The position numbers and the translations under genes are program-made. The notes beneath the pieces are model-generated. The model was not told where the DNA came from, ran no database searches, and saw nothing but the letters and a program-made list of their open reading frames with translations. From Datura wrightii (Eukaryota > Streptophyta > Magnoliopsida > Solanales > Solanaceae): 64,000 nt of DNA. Location of the stretch: contig JASDFA010000010.1 of assembly GCA_035772735.1 (NCBI GenBank), positions 157,978,501 to 158,042,500 on the forward strand, in the 5' to 3' direction. Each line of letters starts with the position of its first letter. The stretch's first letter is position 1. Shown in pieces: positions 1 to 11,735 of the stretch.

Positions 1-1020
1 TAACACAGTGGTGATAAAATTAGCTCAGAGTAATAGGCAAGTTGGGTTGGATATATTTTTATATATGTGGGGTTAATTTAGACACAGTCCAAGTCAATCA
101 ATTTAAAAATCGAACTAGTTTGAGCTAAATATGTAATTCACCAATTTCAAATTAATCTATAAGAAGAATTATCAAAGTTTTTAAAATATATATTTGATAT
201 GTCAAATATAACCATAATAAAGAGAAAAGATATTCATTAGTTTTCTTTGATACTTAAAAGAGAGATTATCAGAATATATATACCAAAAAATATGCATATT
301 ATATATTAATATACAAAAAAATAAGGAAATAGTACACAAAATACTCCATAAAAGCAAAGTAATTACCTGATTTGTCTATTTTCATACTAATTTCATTATT
401 ATCCATTTGGGACAAACTGTTTATTCTAAATATCCCCCCTTTCCTTTTTTCTCTCTTTTTGGCTTTTTATTTATTGTCTTTGTGCTTTTATTTATTGTTT
501 TTGTGCTTTTACTTATTGTTTGTCCTTTCTCATTTATTATGTTTATTCTTGTCTCTTTTTATTCTTTATTAGAGGTATTATTTCATAATTTTTTTATTAT
601 TTATTTTTTTATTATTTATTTTGTTTTTTTCCTGTTTTTATGCTTAATTCTTTTTAATTTTTTTTTGTTAGTTTATTTTTTTCCTCTATCTTTATTTTTT
701 TAAAGATAAAAATATTAATCAAATTTTTTTAGATGAATAAAATATAAAAAATTAAATAATTATATTAGGACCTTTTTTTTGTTGGCTTTATTTTATTTTT
801 TAGTAGCAATTATTGAACTAACAAACCTATTTTGTTTTCTTTCCTCCAACAATTAATGTTATTCTCCTTTTGTTTCTTTTTTTTGTTACGTTTCATATTC
901 TTCTTTTGTTCTTTTTTCTCTTGCTTTATTCTTCTCCTACTGGCTCCTTTTTTTTTGTTTTTCTCTTGTTATTTTTTTTTGTTTTGTTTTGTCTAATTTT
1001 TTAAATTTATTTTTATGATA
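1..1020. other. AT-rich, T-run intergenic DNA
   Basis: This stretch has no gene that I can support. From about 400 to 1010 the plus strand is dominated by T runs broken by short TTATT and TTTGT motifs. The open frames here encode only Phe/Leu/Ile-rich low-complexity peptides, which is what T-rich DNA gives by chance. Confidence 0.7.
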
Positions 1021-1177
1021 CTTTATCAGTATACTATGTGGGGATCATAGAGGACCGAAAAATGTCTTATTGACGCAGACCTCAGCGATACATGACAATA
1101 TATAAATATACTATGATGGTATTATGGACAACTCAGGAGTGTCTCGCTGAAGAATTGAAGCAGACCTCAATGATACC

Positions 1178-1234
<57 letters not shown>

Positions 1235-2960
1235 GTGATGGTATCATGGATGATTGATGAGTGCCTCACTTAAGAACTGAAGCAGACCACGATGATACCA
1301 CAATGGTATATAGATATATTATGATGGCATCATAAAGGACTAGGGAGTCTCATAAAGGACTGAAACAAACATTAATGATACCATATCAATTTATAAATAT
1401 AATATGATGCTATCATAGAAGATTGATGAGTGTCTCGAAGGACTGAAACAAACTTCAATGATACCATGAAAATATATAAATATACTATGATGGTATCACA
1501 GAGGACTGAGGAGTGTCTCACTGAAGGAATGAAGCAAACTTCAGTGATACCATGACAATATATAAATATATTATGATGGTATAAGTGAGGACTGAAACAG
1601 ATCTCAATGATACCATGACAGTATATAGATATATTGTGATGGTATCATTAAAGACTATGGAGTTTCTTACTGAAAGACCGAAGCAGACTTTAATAATATC
1701 ATGCTAGTATATAGATATACTATGATAATATCATGGAGGACTGAGGAGTGTAACGCTGAAGGACTGAAAAAGACCTCAGTGTACCACAATACTATATAAG
1801 TATACTGTGATAGAATCATAGAGGGCTGAGAAGTGTCTCATTGAAGAATTGAAGCAGACCTCAATGATACCACGACAGTATATGGATATACTATGATGGT
1901 ATCATGAAGGATTGAAGCAAATCTCAATGATACTATATCAGTATATAAATATGTTGTGATGGTATCATAGAGGACTGATGAGTGTTTCATTAAAGGATTG
2001 AAGTAAACCTCAATGATACTATGACAGTAGATAGATATATTGTGATGGTATGAAGCAAACCTCAATGATACCATGACAGTATATAGATATATTGTGATGG
2101 TATCATTGAAGACTAAGAAGTTTCTCACTAAAATATCAAAACAGACCTTAATAATATCATGTTACTATATAGATATACTATGATGGTATCATGAAGGACA
2201 GAAAAGTTTCTCAATGAAAGACAAAAGAAGATCTCAATGGTATTATGACAGTATATAGATATATTGTGATGGTATCATTAAGGATTGAAGCAGACTTGAA
2301 TGATACCATGACATTATAAAGGTATATTGTGATAGTATCATAGAGGACTGGGGAGTGTCTCACTGAAGGACTGAAAAAGACCTCAATGATACCATAATAT
2401 TATATAGATATATTATGATGGTATCCTGAAAGACTGAGGAGTGTCTTATTAAAGAATTGAAGCAGACCTCAATGATAACATGACAATATATAGATATATT
2501 GTGATGGTATCATGGAGGACTGAGGAGTCTCTCTGAAAGGACTGAAGCAAACCTCAATGAAACCACACTAGTATATAGATATAATATGATGGAATCATTG
2601 AGGACTAAAGCAGACCTAAATGATACCATAACATTATATAGACATACTATGATTGTATCACTAAGGACCGAGGATTTTCTCCCTAAAGGATTGAAGCCAA
2701 CTTTAATGGTTCCATGCTAGTATACAAATATACTATGATGGTATCATGGAGGACTCAAGACTGTCTTATTGAAGGACTGAAATAGTCCTCCATGATACCA
2801 TGCAAATATATAGTTATACCGTGATGGTGGAGTGCTAAAGAATGCTTCATGGAAAGACTGAAATAGTCCTCCATGATACCATGTCAGTATATAAATATAG
2901 TGTGATGGTATCATGGAGGACTGAAGAGTGTTCACTGAAGGACTAGAGGATACCTCAATG
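1021..2960. repeat. Tandem array of hairpin-bearing repeat units
   Basis: About two dozen degenerate units follow head to tail. The core junction, close to GATGGTATCATGGAGGACTG, recurs near 1114, 1237, 1322, 1405, 1488, 1573, 1638, 1722, 1806, 1892, 1954, 2095, 2181, 2266, 2328, 2416, 2500, 2586, 2735 and 2903. Long units of about 84 bp carry a GAGGAGTGTCTCACTGAAG-like middle; shorter units of about 62 bp lack it. Each unit includes an imperfect palindrome: TGATACCAT, a few mismatched bases, GTATAT or AATATAT, a two-base loop, then ATATAC and ATGGTATCA. Open frames of up to 96 codons on the minus strand are by-products of the repeat, with a reiterated Tyr/Thr/Ser pattern, and are not called as genes. 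Confidence 0.9.
1184..1232. repeat. (AT)n microsatellite inside the tandem array
   Basis: An uninterrupted AT dinucleotide run of about 49 bp sits at the hairpin tip of one array unit. It probably arose by slippage of the ATATAT tip sequence present in every unit. Confidence 0.95.
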
Positions 2961-3285
2961 AAAGTAAAAAAATAAAAAAGTAGAAAAAAATAAATGTAAT
3001 CAGATTATGAAAAAAAAATTAGATAAAATTTAAAAATAAATAAATAAATAAGATGAAAAAAAGGAACGAAAAGCAGAAAAAAAGAAGAAGAAAGGAACCA
3101 AATTTGAAAGTGAAATTATATTTCTCTGAAAAAAAATAAGAAATAATATAACTTGAGCATTTTTTTTAACAAAAATAGAGAAAAAAAATATAAAGAATAA
3201 AGAAAAATGAAAAAAAGCAGTACATAAATAAAAAAATTGAATAATGAGAAAAAGGAGCCAAATTTGAACATGAAATTAGATTATG
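2961..3285. other. A-rich spacer without a gene
   Basis: The plus strand is made of A-rich runs such as GAAAAAAA and AAATAAATAAATAA. Two short related phrases (AGGAACCAAATTTGAAAGTG near 3095 and AGGAGCCAAATTTGAACATG near 3253) suggest an old local duplication. Nothing else is visible. Confidence 0.6.
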
Positions 3286-3288
3286 GCA

Positions 3289-3383
3289 CGCGAATTAACT
3301 TGGGTTACAGGTGTGGTTCTGGCTGTATTAACCGCATCTTTTGGCTTAACAGGTTATTCCTTACCTCGGGACCAAATTGGTTA
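3289..3383 (+). pseudogene. Nuclear copy of part of chloroplast petB (cytochrome b6)
   Basis: Read from 3283 the frame gives MARELTWVTGV, LAVLTASFGLTG and YSLPRDQIG, then a TAA stop. I recognise the internal part of cytochrome b6, a subunit of the chloroplast cytochrome b6f complex; it is only about 31 residues of a protein of about 215. The homology starts near CGCGAATTAACTTGG and ends abruptly at GGTTAA, where the real gene continues with YWAVK. The tract is much richer in G and C than its surroundings. It is therefore a plastid DNA insertion in the nucleus, without a promoter or complete frame. Compared with the usual protein, Val is replaced by Leu in SFGLTG, and CGG stands where Trp is normally found in SLPWDQ. 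The Arg codon could be a mutation or an unedited plastid RNA-editing site; I cannot decide. Recognition is from memory. Confidence 0.85.
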
Positions 3384-4232
3384 ATCTGTCAATAGTAACA
3401 TAGTCACACTACTCCAATTAAAAAAAACGAAATCAAAATAATGAAAGTCAAATACTCTTTACTCTACCTTCCCAAAGTTCATTCTCCGGGGAACTCCAAT
3501 TAAATTGTTCTGGTGGATTCTTTCCAATCTACTTCCTTTATGATTTCGAACCAAAAACAAGAATAATAATTTGAAAAAAAATAATATTTTATAAAAATAT
3601 ATTTTTTAAATTTTGATTTAAATAAATAAACTAGTAATTTTAGTATTTTTATAAATTACTTCTTGTTGTAATCAAATTATTTAATTTTTAAATATTTTTA
3701 TTAATCTAAATATAATTAGCTACTCTACTTATTTTTTTATTAAAAAAGTAAAACAAAAAAACAAAAAGAAAAGATAAAAAATTATTCATAGAAACTTAAA
3801 TTATTTTAAAAAGGAATAAATTAAAGAAAGAGAGAAAAAAAAAATAAAGTAATATTATGATAGTGACAATTAAGAGACAAAAAAAAAGTGCAGCGCTGAC
3901 ATCATGATGTCAGCCCGAAAAAGAATGCATAAAATGAGATATTTTATGTAATTATTTTAGAAAACATCAAAATAAAAAAATATTTTTATATAAATACTTT
4001 GCTTTTTATGGACAGCTATGCAAGTTTCCCAAAAAATAAATATACATAGGCGTTCATGTTCTATTTTCAAAGATAAGCCCATTACAGCTAGGCCTCACAA
4101 TTTGCTTATTTGCACCGTGCCTTTCAGTGACTAAATTAGTAGGACTTGATCCAAAATGCATGAAAAGGGCACAAGGGTTTGTGCTTTTCCCCCTTCTTGT
4201 TTCTCTTTTTTCTTGCATTTTCTTTTCTAAGT
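3384..4232. other. Intergenic stretch, no gene seen
   Basis: No coding signal is visible. The segment at about 3470-3560 is less AT-rich than its surroundings and might be more organelle-derived DNA, but I do not recognise it. A perfect 20-bp palindrome, GCTGACATCATGATGTCAGC, lies at 3895-3914. Confidence 0.5.
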
Positions 4233-4912
4233 AGGCGTTTGATTATAGAAATTTGCTTTCCAATTTTAAGTTTGAGTTAAAATTAATATTTATTTATAAA
4301 ATTTGCATAAAAGTTTAACTTTAATTTTAAATTTTAAATTCTTTAAAAAGTAGAATTGTGAAATTCAAGTTGTGATTTTAAAACTTTTTAAAATATAAAA
4401 TTTAATTCATAAATTTACATTTTTCCAAAAAAAAAAAGAAATAAAGAAAGAAAGATTCATAGTTTTAAATTTTGCAAAAAAAAAAAAAAAAAAAAACCTT
4501 ACGTTCGACGTGAAGAGACTGTGTGTATCATGTGGGAGGATTAACTCAAAGAATATCTAGTTACGTACTATTATCGTTGATTTATTAGATCAGTGGATCT
4601 TTGTAAAATTATGTGCATTCGAAAATTTATAATAACATGTAGCCATAAATATTTATTTATAAAAAAAACATGATAATATATGTTTTATTAATTTGACAGC
4701 GTAAGATATTTCGGTATTTTATTTATGAACTATGATTTGATTAATTATTTGGTAAGCTAAAATTATATAAGAATTGAAAAAGTTTTATTAATTTTATAAA
4801 TTATAAAATTTTCATATTTATAAAAAATAAATAATTATTTTCAAAAATTTAAATTACATATTCAAAACAAAATTTAACTTCAAATTAAACATCAAGTCCG
4901 AACGATCCTTAA
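4233..4912. repeat. Dispersed repeat family, copy 1
   Basis: This AT-rich block begins near GTAGGCGTTTGATTATAGAA and ends near CATCAAGTCCGAACGATCC. Its ends are loosely inverted (GGCGTTTG against GGATCGTTCGGACTTGATG). Its middle resembles a second block at about 10815-11405: both contain AATATTTATTTATAAAA or its close variant, then TTATTAAT, then a GATATTTC/GATATTCTG phrase, then ATGAACTATG. It looks like an old non-coding DNA element; I found no clear target-site duplication. Confidence 0.45.
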
Positions 4913-5009
4913 TAGATGAAAAATTGTCCTTATTCAGTGGAAACCTTGAAGTCTGTTGCGTAGCAAGTACTAGTAGTATTAGGTAATAATACAATCTGGT
5001 CTCCCTTGA

Positions 5010-5344
5010 GGTCGTTTGGCAGCTGATTAGAGTTATAAAGACATTAATAATATATATATTAGTTATGAGAAAATTTACGTATTATTTTATAAATGTATTA
5101 GTTATGCAGGGTTAAGTTATTCATGTATTATTTATTTCATATTTTATTATGAATAAATAATACACATAGATTTTTTCATAACTTACATACGTATTAGTTG
5201 TGCAAATTTCCAAATTACAAACCAAACACCGTATTAGTTTTATACATGAATTACTTATCTCCTAACTAACAACCAAATATGATATTATTTATACAAAATT
5301 TAATATCTGCATAACTCATATCTAAATCAGCTACCAAACAATCC
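5010..5344. mobile_element. MITE-like foldback element
   Basis: The ends are inverted: GGTCGTTTGGCAGCTGATT on the left, and AATCAGCTACCAAACAATCC on the right, whose reverse complement is GGATTGTTTGGTAGCTGATT. The interior is also roughly palindromic, with repeated TTAGTTATG and CATAACT phrases. The element is non-coding and about 335 bp long, as expected for a MITE. No convincing target-site duplication is visible, so the superfamily is left open. Confidence 0.6.
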
Positions 5345-6595
5345 TTTCGTACATAAGATTTATCTCTCTTGTTTCCCACTCAATATGTATCAACGACCAA
5401 ATCGAACAACCTCTTGTCTCTGATTCACTTTATCTGAATTGTAATATGTAAATAAAAATTATCCTTTAGTTCTAAATAAATTGATTTCGACTATATAATT
5501 TCTTATTAATATTTCATTATAAGTTTGACTGAAAAATAATATGCATTTCATTAAAACTCATTAACTTCAGTAAGCTTACTTGAAATACATGAAGTTTATG
5601 GAGTGTGCTCCTCTACCAGCTGCTGCAGTTGCCATTGTTCACTTTCTTCCACTGCTGCCCAATTTTGCTGTGCTTATTTATTTTTAGATGAGATATGTTG
5701 TCACTTGTCACAGCTAGCCAAAGGCTTTCCATTTATATAGTTGTCCAATATACAAGTAAAGGTGGTTAATTGGTCATGGATAATTTAGTTTCCCAAGAAA
5801 GAGGCTAAGGATCTATCATTTTTAAAATTAAAAAAAAATTCGTCCCATCTGCATAGAAGAATGATGGACCATATCATAATGTTAGTTCCGAAGGATATGG
5901 AAGCTTACTTCCACTAAGGGATAAGATTAATTTTAAGGCCATATCCATATATATATATATATATTTTAATAATAGGTGAAAAATATATTTAAATTACCGT
6001 AATATTTTAAATATTATATTTAAATTATTAGATGCGTAAATTTTTTATCTGAACTATCACCAAATACTTATTCTATAAACACATTTAAATTATTAGTTTT
6101 TTTTTTACCCGTACGATGATGATATTTTCGATAGAAAATTAAAGTGAATTTGATAACAAATCGTATTTTGATAAATATTTAATAAAAATTTAAATAAAAA
6201 AAATAAACATCAATAGAAAATTCAACAAAACTAAATAACGGGGGAAGTAGAAAGGTTGTTTGAAACATTATGGGGCATTGATCCAGATCTTGTAAGCAAA
6301 CTCACGGTATGGGTCTTGTCTGTCTATATGTCTTTTTATTTGAGCCGAAACAATTTTGGTTCCCAATCCTTCTAAATGTATACACCAAAAGGCTACTCAT
6401 CCCACCTATATTAATAGTAAACTAACTAAGGTTTTTGGATTTTATATTAATGTGTGTCACTAATTTCTATAACTAGTATTATTTTTTATCGACTCTTTGA
6501 TTCAGAGAAAATTAAAATATTGACAAAGAACTTCTCAAAGTAAAGTTTGCTTTCATACTAGAATTATGGCGGGAAATTCAAAATCTTTATGTTTT
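5345..6595. other. Intergenic DNA, no gene seen
   Basis: The sequence is AT-rich with short homopolymer runs and an (AT) run near 5947-5963. Short open frames show no recognisable similarity. I see no promoter or RNA gene. Confidence 0.5.
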
Positions 6596-6800
6596 TTCTC
6601 TGTTTCAATTTATGTAGTCATAAAATTTATTTTAAAAAAGTTATTAAAACTGATAATCTACGATACATCATTCATATTTATGATTATATATCAATATAAC
6701 TCATTAAAAATAAAATATAAAATTAAATTACTTTTAAATTAAAAAAATGAACATTATTGATGGGATTGAATTATATGTCGCATAAATTAATACAAAGGAG
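6596..6800. mobile_element. Degenerate Stowaway-like MITE
   Basis: The left end CTCTGTTTCAATTTATG faces a right end ATAAATTAATACAAAGGAG, followed by TA. This is the arrangement of Stowaway (Tc1/mariner-type) MITEs, which start CTCC and insert at TA. The body is non-coding and AT-rich. The left boundary is uncertain by a few bases. Confidence 0.45.
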
Positions 6801-6802
6801 TA

Positions 6803-8105
6803 TCTCCTTTTTCTACCGTTAATGAAAACCAACTGGAGAAAAAGAAAAAAAGATGATGATGACAGGAATGGTGAGAAATAATATATGATTAAATAATGTT
6901 CAGTGCTGATCATATCACACTTTTAGTTAGTCCTTGCATTGTGGAAAGCCAATGCCATTCATAAAATTTGAGCAATAATTGACTTGATTATTTAGGTGCC
7001 TGGATGATAGATATCACTCCTTCGAACCACCAGAGTAGCGGCTATTTTGACTAGACAAGATTCCAAACTAATAGTGCGCAGATAGGCTTATATCATATTT
7101 ACGTCGCCGATCGAAATAAAAAATGAATTGAAAGCAGGCCAAGGAGTAGTAGTTAAAAATAATAATATCTATGTCAAGCTGTAATAAATTAGTCTGTTTT
7201 GAAAACCTATCCGTAACCACTCATATATATATATCAACCTTTTAAACACACAACCCCAACCCCCCCACCCCCACCCCAACCCCCCACCCAAAAAAAAAAA
7301 AAAAACCTTTGCGTATGCTGATTATTTGTGCAATTGATTTTCTTATCCATCTAACTGGGCAGTGGTCCACACACCTAAGTCTCTAAAATAGCCTACTCCT
7401 TTTATCCTCTCCCACTCAATCAGTGCCTTAGCCATATTTCTATCCATTCCCAGTTAAGAGCCTTATCTTCACTTCATCTAGACCCACACTCAAAAATTCA
7501 TTATCCTACATCCCTCTAACCCCCTCAATTATAACTAAAATTATTTAGGCTATGAGTCCTAACAGTTAAAAATTACACTTAGTTCCTCATAAGTTGTGTT
7601 GTATAAAGATAATTTAAAAAAATACACTTATTCCTCATGGGTTATATAAAGATGAGGTTTATACTTCTAATGTTCTTTTAAATTATTTAATAATAGCTAG
7701 CTGGCACGTCAAATTGCAGATCATATGAAGAACACAATCATTGTTGATTGAAACCATGATTGATTGATATACCAATACTAGAGAAGTACATTTTCTGTCA
7801 ACTAAGTTCCGTTGGTAGGACAATCATCTCTTCCACCTTCATGTGAATGAAGCTGACAGCTCAAAATTGCAGTGATCTATGAAGGATAACTGATAATTGG
7901 CTTTTTTCCTGCTCTGAAAACGTATAAATGGTAGCAATCTACAATGTTACTGAAGTATTGAAGTTATGATTCCGAGGTTTCATGCATATTTTCTCTGTTT
8001 ACACCTTGGAATGTATCGGTGCAGCAAAAATCAGCAAAGCTTCATTCTTGATAATTGAAAATACTAGGTTAACCCTATTGATGAGTTCTCACTTATTAGG
8101 CGTTG
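6803..8105. other. Intergenic DNA downstream of the ACT-domain gene
   Basis: No gene is supported. A C-rich then A-rich simple stretch lies at about 7250-7305. The part nearest 8105 is probably the 3' untranslated region and downstream flank of the minus-strand ACT-domain gene. Confidence 0.5.
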
Positions 8106-10486
8106 TTAAAAACTTGCATCCTCTGTTGTTGGTCTCCTCAAGAAATAACGCAGGCTATTCGCAAGAACCTGCAAGGTTTAAGATTGAAAATTGTCAATAA
8201 GTTTCTTCAAGCTACCAAGGTCTAATGACAGAAAATGTATAATGCTTCCAAATTAGCGTCGGTTACCTGTTGAAGGGGCTTGATCAGAGCTTTGCCCCTG
8301 TAGCTGACATGAAATTTTGCCTTAGCGAGCAATCCCTGCACGAAAAAGAAAATTTTCAACTCTATGCTAGCCTGCTGCTTCTTCTTACAGTCAGCACAAC
8401 CACTACCTAAGAGTTTAGTGAATGATTCGGAAAACCTCCTGAAATAGCCTCACCTCAGTATCAAACTCTCCTGATTCAACATCAATGTTTATGTCCGTGA
8501 TGATCTTGACAAGATCAACTATCAATCCAGGTCTGTCTGCTGTCTCTACACATAGTAAGCTGCAAAATAGAGGCATTTTACTATTCTCTTCAAGTTGTGC
8601 ACTCAATGGATCACTTAATGAGGTTGATCATAAAGTCTTGCATTACCAGCATGTACTGATCAAAACCAAGAAAGGGAAGTATGACCTAACCTTCTTTCAG
8701 GACCATCGTCATATACATGGATATGGGTCGCTATATCCACGTCAATCTGAAAATTTTCAGCACAAACAACAACGTAAGCTTTAAGTTACATGGTTGATAT
8801 GAAAGTTATGTAAATCAAGCCTTGGTTTCTGTATCAAATTTGGAAGAAAGAAAGCTATTAGGCATGACTAGAGATCCAAAGACTAGCAGGAACTTTGCAT
8901 AATCAGAAAACAGACACACACACCCAAAAAAAATAAATACAAACATTGACTCCCGCATGAAGCTCAAAATAATCAATACAACGTGCATAATCTTGTAGAT
9001 GGAGTATGCACACATTGAAGGTGAGGACAGCATATGAAGGCTATTAACAACCTTCTGATATGGTTGAAAAGCACCAAAAGCTTCCCCCATAGCTAATCTG
9101 GAGCTAGATTCCTGCACCAGAAATTATGTTGGTAAGAAGAAGCAGCTATATATGAATCCCTCAGGAGGTACTGGATCAAGCAACTGAAGCTCAACAACTT
9201 TTTGAAGTTTCTACCGGGTGGTATTCCATCATATTGTTGATGATCGTCAACCGAATTGCTTCAAGCAGCTCTGGATCATCGACCTTTCTACCCGTAGAAC
9301 TAGAAACAAGTTTCAATAGCAAAACAATCAGAATTTCAATCAGGAAACCAATGCTGCTATATCCATAATAAAGGATTTATCTGAAAGTATTTCCAGATTA
9401 CTGGTGACTGATAGTTTGCAAGGACTAAGAAAGTGCATGAGGAACAGGAAAAATCACCTAGCAGCATAAAGGAAACCATAACAAGAACTTACACTTTTGT
9501 GATGGCGAATGTGTTATGCTTCCCAGATGAATCAAGACAGACATTAGCTTTGACAACATTCAGCCCAAGGTTTTTTAATGCATTCATCTGAAACACATTT
9601 CACAAATCAAGACCAGTACTGGTCAACACTTGAATTGTAAGAGTAACGGATTCTTACTGTGTCGAGAAGTGCCCCAAGGCGATCTCCAAAAGTAACCTCA
9701 ACGACCGTTGCATCTGGATCTGAATCCAGATCGATTATGACTTTGGGTGTTGGAACTGCAGTAGTCTCTTGTGAACTTCCATCCTGCTTTTCCAATTTCA
9801 TGAATCAAAAACAAATATTTCAATTTCAGAAGAACAAACATAAAAATAAACAAAAGGAACAATTACTTCAATCAGTTAGTATGCTAGATACCTCCACAGC
9901 TGTAGCCGCGGATGCTTTTGGAATAATTGTACTCCTAGATAAAGCTAATCTGAAAGAACAAAACTCTATTGATTTCAACTGTTGCCCATCTAATACTACA
10001 GAAATTCCAAGTCCATATAACTACTAAACTTTAGGAAGTTCATAGATTTACTTCAAATATTATCAAGGTTAGATTAATTTCCCTTTCCTAATTGACCAAT
10101 TGATTTTAAAAAAGAAAAAAAAAGATTAGCCAGAAAATTACCAACTACAGATAAGAGTACAACATTAATCCAGCTGTGCGCATTTCAAATCTTATGATTA
10201 GGGGGAGAAAGTAAGATTTCAAAATTACAATTTAGAAAAATTATTAATTATTTGTATTCCACAATTAATAGGAAACAAATTAGCTAATTAGATGGAATTC
10301 AACCAAATAACCAAATTCAGACAAAAATGTAGCTTACCTCTTGGGTGTAATGTACAGTCTATGGACTGGATTCAAAGCTAAAGACCCATTAAAGAAGCCT
10401 GAACTTGAAATGGGTTGCTTCTCTATAACTTTGAAACTAGTACACATCTCACAAATGCTCCCACAAGAAACCATAGCCCCAGCCAT
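8106..10486 (-). CDS. Chloroplast ACT domain-containing protein ACR11
   Basis: Ten exons: 10338-10486, 9892-9949, 9658-9783, 9493-9587, 9215-9299, 9052-9111, 8691-8746, 8454-8559, 8267-8335 and 8106-8168. All introns have GT/AG ends and agreeing phases, giving 288 aa. The ATG begins MAGAMVSCGS; the first 60-75 residues are Ser-rich and basic, as in a chloroplast transit peptide, and end near IIPKASAATA. A first ACT domain covers roughly residues 94-165 ([20 protein letters not shown]). A second covers roughly 208-280 (VETADRPGLIVDLVKIITDI, then GEFDTEGLLAKAKFHVSYRG). ACT domains bind small ligands, often amino acids. From family knowledge, Arabidopsis ACR11 is a plastid protein reported to interact with and activate glutamine synthetase GS2, and it affects reactive-oxygen and salicylate levels. 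The C-terminus, LRRPTTEDASF, matches the family as I recall it. No frame damage is seen. The assignment to ACR11 rather than its close paralogue ACR12 is by resemblance. Confidence 0.93.
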
Positions 10487-10814
10487 TTTCAGTTCAATAA
10501 TAAAAATCTGAACTAAAAGTAGAAACTTTATTCCTATTCTTGAAATATAGTCCTAGAGAGAGAAACCAAAGATATTTAAGAAAAGGAAGCTATGGGGGGC
10601 TAGAAATAGAAAAGTCATCTGCTTTTAAGAGATAGGTTGATCGTTCTAGTAATATCCGCCATTTTAATGGGAAACCACCTCTTATTTGTCTTTATAGTAT
10701 TTATATATCAACAACTTGACAGGCACAAATCTGTGGTCCTCTTTTGTCTTTGTTGATCAAGCTCAGCCTAAACTCTATTCTATCTTTGTACGGAGTAATT
10801 AATTAGCAGGTCAA
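10487..10814 (-). promoter_or_regulatory. Upstream region and leader of the ACT-domain gene
   Basis: This segment precedes the minus-strand start codon. Read on the minus strand it has a CT-rich leader (GGTTTCTCTCTCTAGG near 10550-10567) and AT-rich DNA further upstream. I cannot place a TATA box or transcription start with confidence. Confidence 0.35.
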
Positions 10815-11405
10815 AAAATAGCTTAATGTAATTTTAACTCAATATAAAATCATAAATTCAAATCAACTTTTAAATATATTATTTGACATCATGAGTTGAA
10901 ATTTCTACTCGTGATTTTAAATTTTCTTAAATGTAAAAATTGACTTATAAATTTATATATATAATGACGCATTTTTTTAAATTTTGTAAAAGAATATTTA
11001 TTCGGCGTAAACAAATTGTTTATACTATAGAAAAAATTATATTAAAGAATAATTAGTTATTAGTATCATTGACTAGTAATTTTTTAATCAGATTATGTGT
11101 ATTTAAAAGTTTGTAATCACAGATATTTATTTATAAAAAGAATATGGAGATATGTGATTTATTAATGTAGCGCCTTAGATATTCTGATATTTTTCTAATG
11201 AACTATGGTTTGCTCATTTAGTAAGATTGTATAAGAGCTGAATTTTTTTTATAGTTTTCACAAATTGTGGAGTTTCCATAATTATGAGAAAAAATATAAC
11301 TTAAAAAATTCAAATTGCATGTCTACACAAAATTTCAAACTTCTAACTTCATACCAATCTAATTTCAGATTATGATTTCATATCTTATATCCAAACGGAC
11401 CCTCA
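10815..11405. repeat. Dispersed repeat family, copy 2
   Basis: This block is related to 4233-4912. It shares the order TTATGTG, an AATTTATAAT/AGTTTGTAAT phrase, ATATTTATTTATAAAAA, TTATTAAT, GATATT and GAACTATG. It ends near ATCCAAACGGACCCTC, whose complement reads GAGGGTCCGTTTGGAT, similar to the outer end of copy 1. The two copies are well diverged. The left boundary is approximate. Confidence 0.45.
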
Positions 11406-11735
11406 GTTATTTGGAAAATGTCTAAAATAACTTTAATAACTATGAACGGATTTGCAGTAATACACTCATATTTTACAGGGGTCCTATGACCCCCTAGATA
11501 ATTTTTTTAGTATTTCTTTGATATTTATCGAGTGAACTGAATAACAAATCAAAATTTTGTTACTCCGTTTGCACACACATGTGATAAAAAGACAAAAAGA
11601 CAAAATGATTTGATTATTATAATTCATTTACGCTCTTCAAATAAAAAAAATGGATACCCTCTCTTTCACACTTCGATATTTCTATGGATAAATCAGTTGA
11701 ATCTCTTGAAATTTAATATCGTGAATCACTATTTG

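Noticed and set aside
372..703. Overlapping hydrophobic open frames that look like membrane proteins
   Set aside because: They arise from T-rich DNA; residues are almost only Phe, Leu, Ile, Val and Tyr, with no family signature.
1838..2128. 96-codon open frame on the minus strand with an internal repeated pattern
   Set aside because: It is a translation of the tandem hairpin array; stops appear in neighbouring units and the pattern follows the DNA repeat.
7982..8200. 72-codon open frame on the plus strand
   Set aside because: It overlaps, on the opposite strand, the last exon of the ACT-domain gene, which has a verified splice phase.
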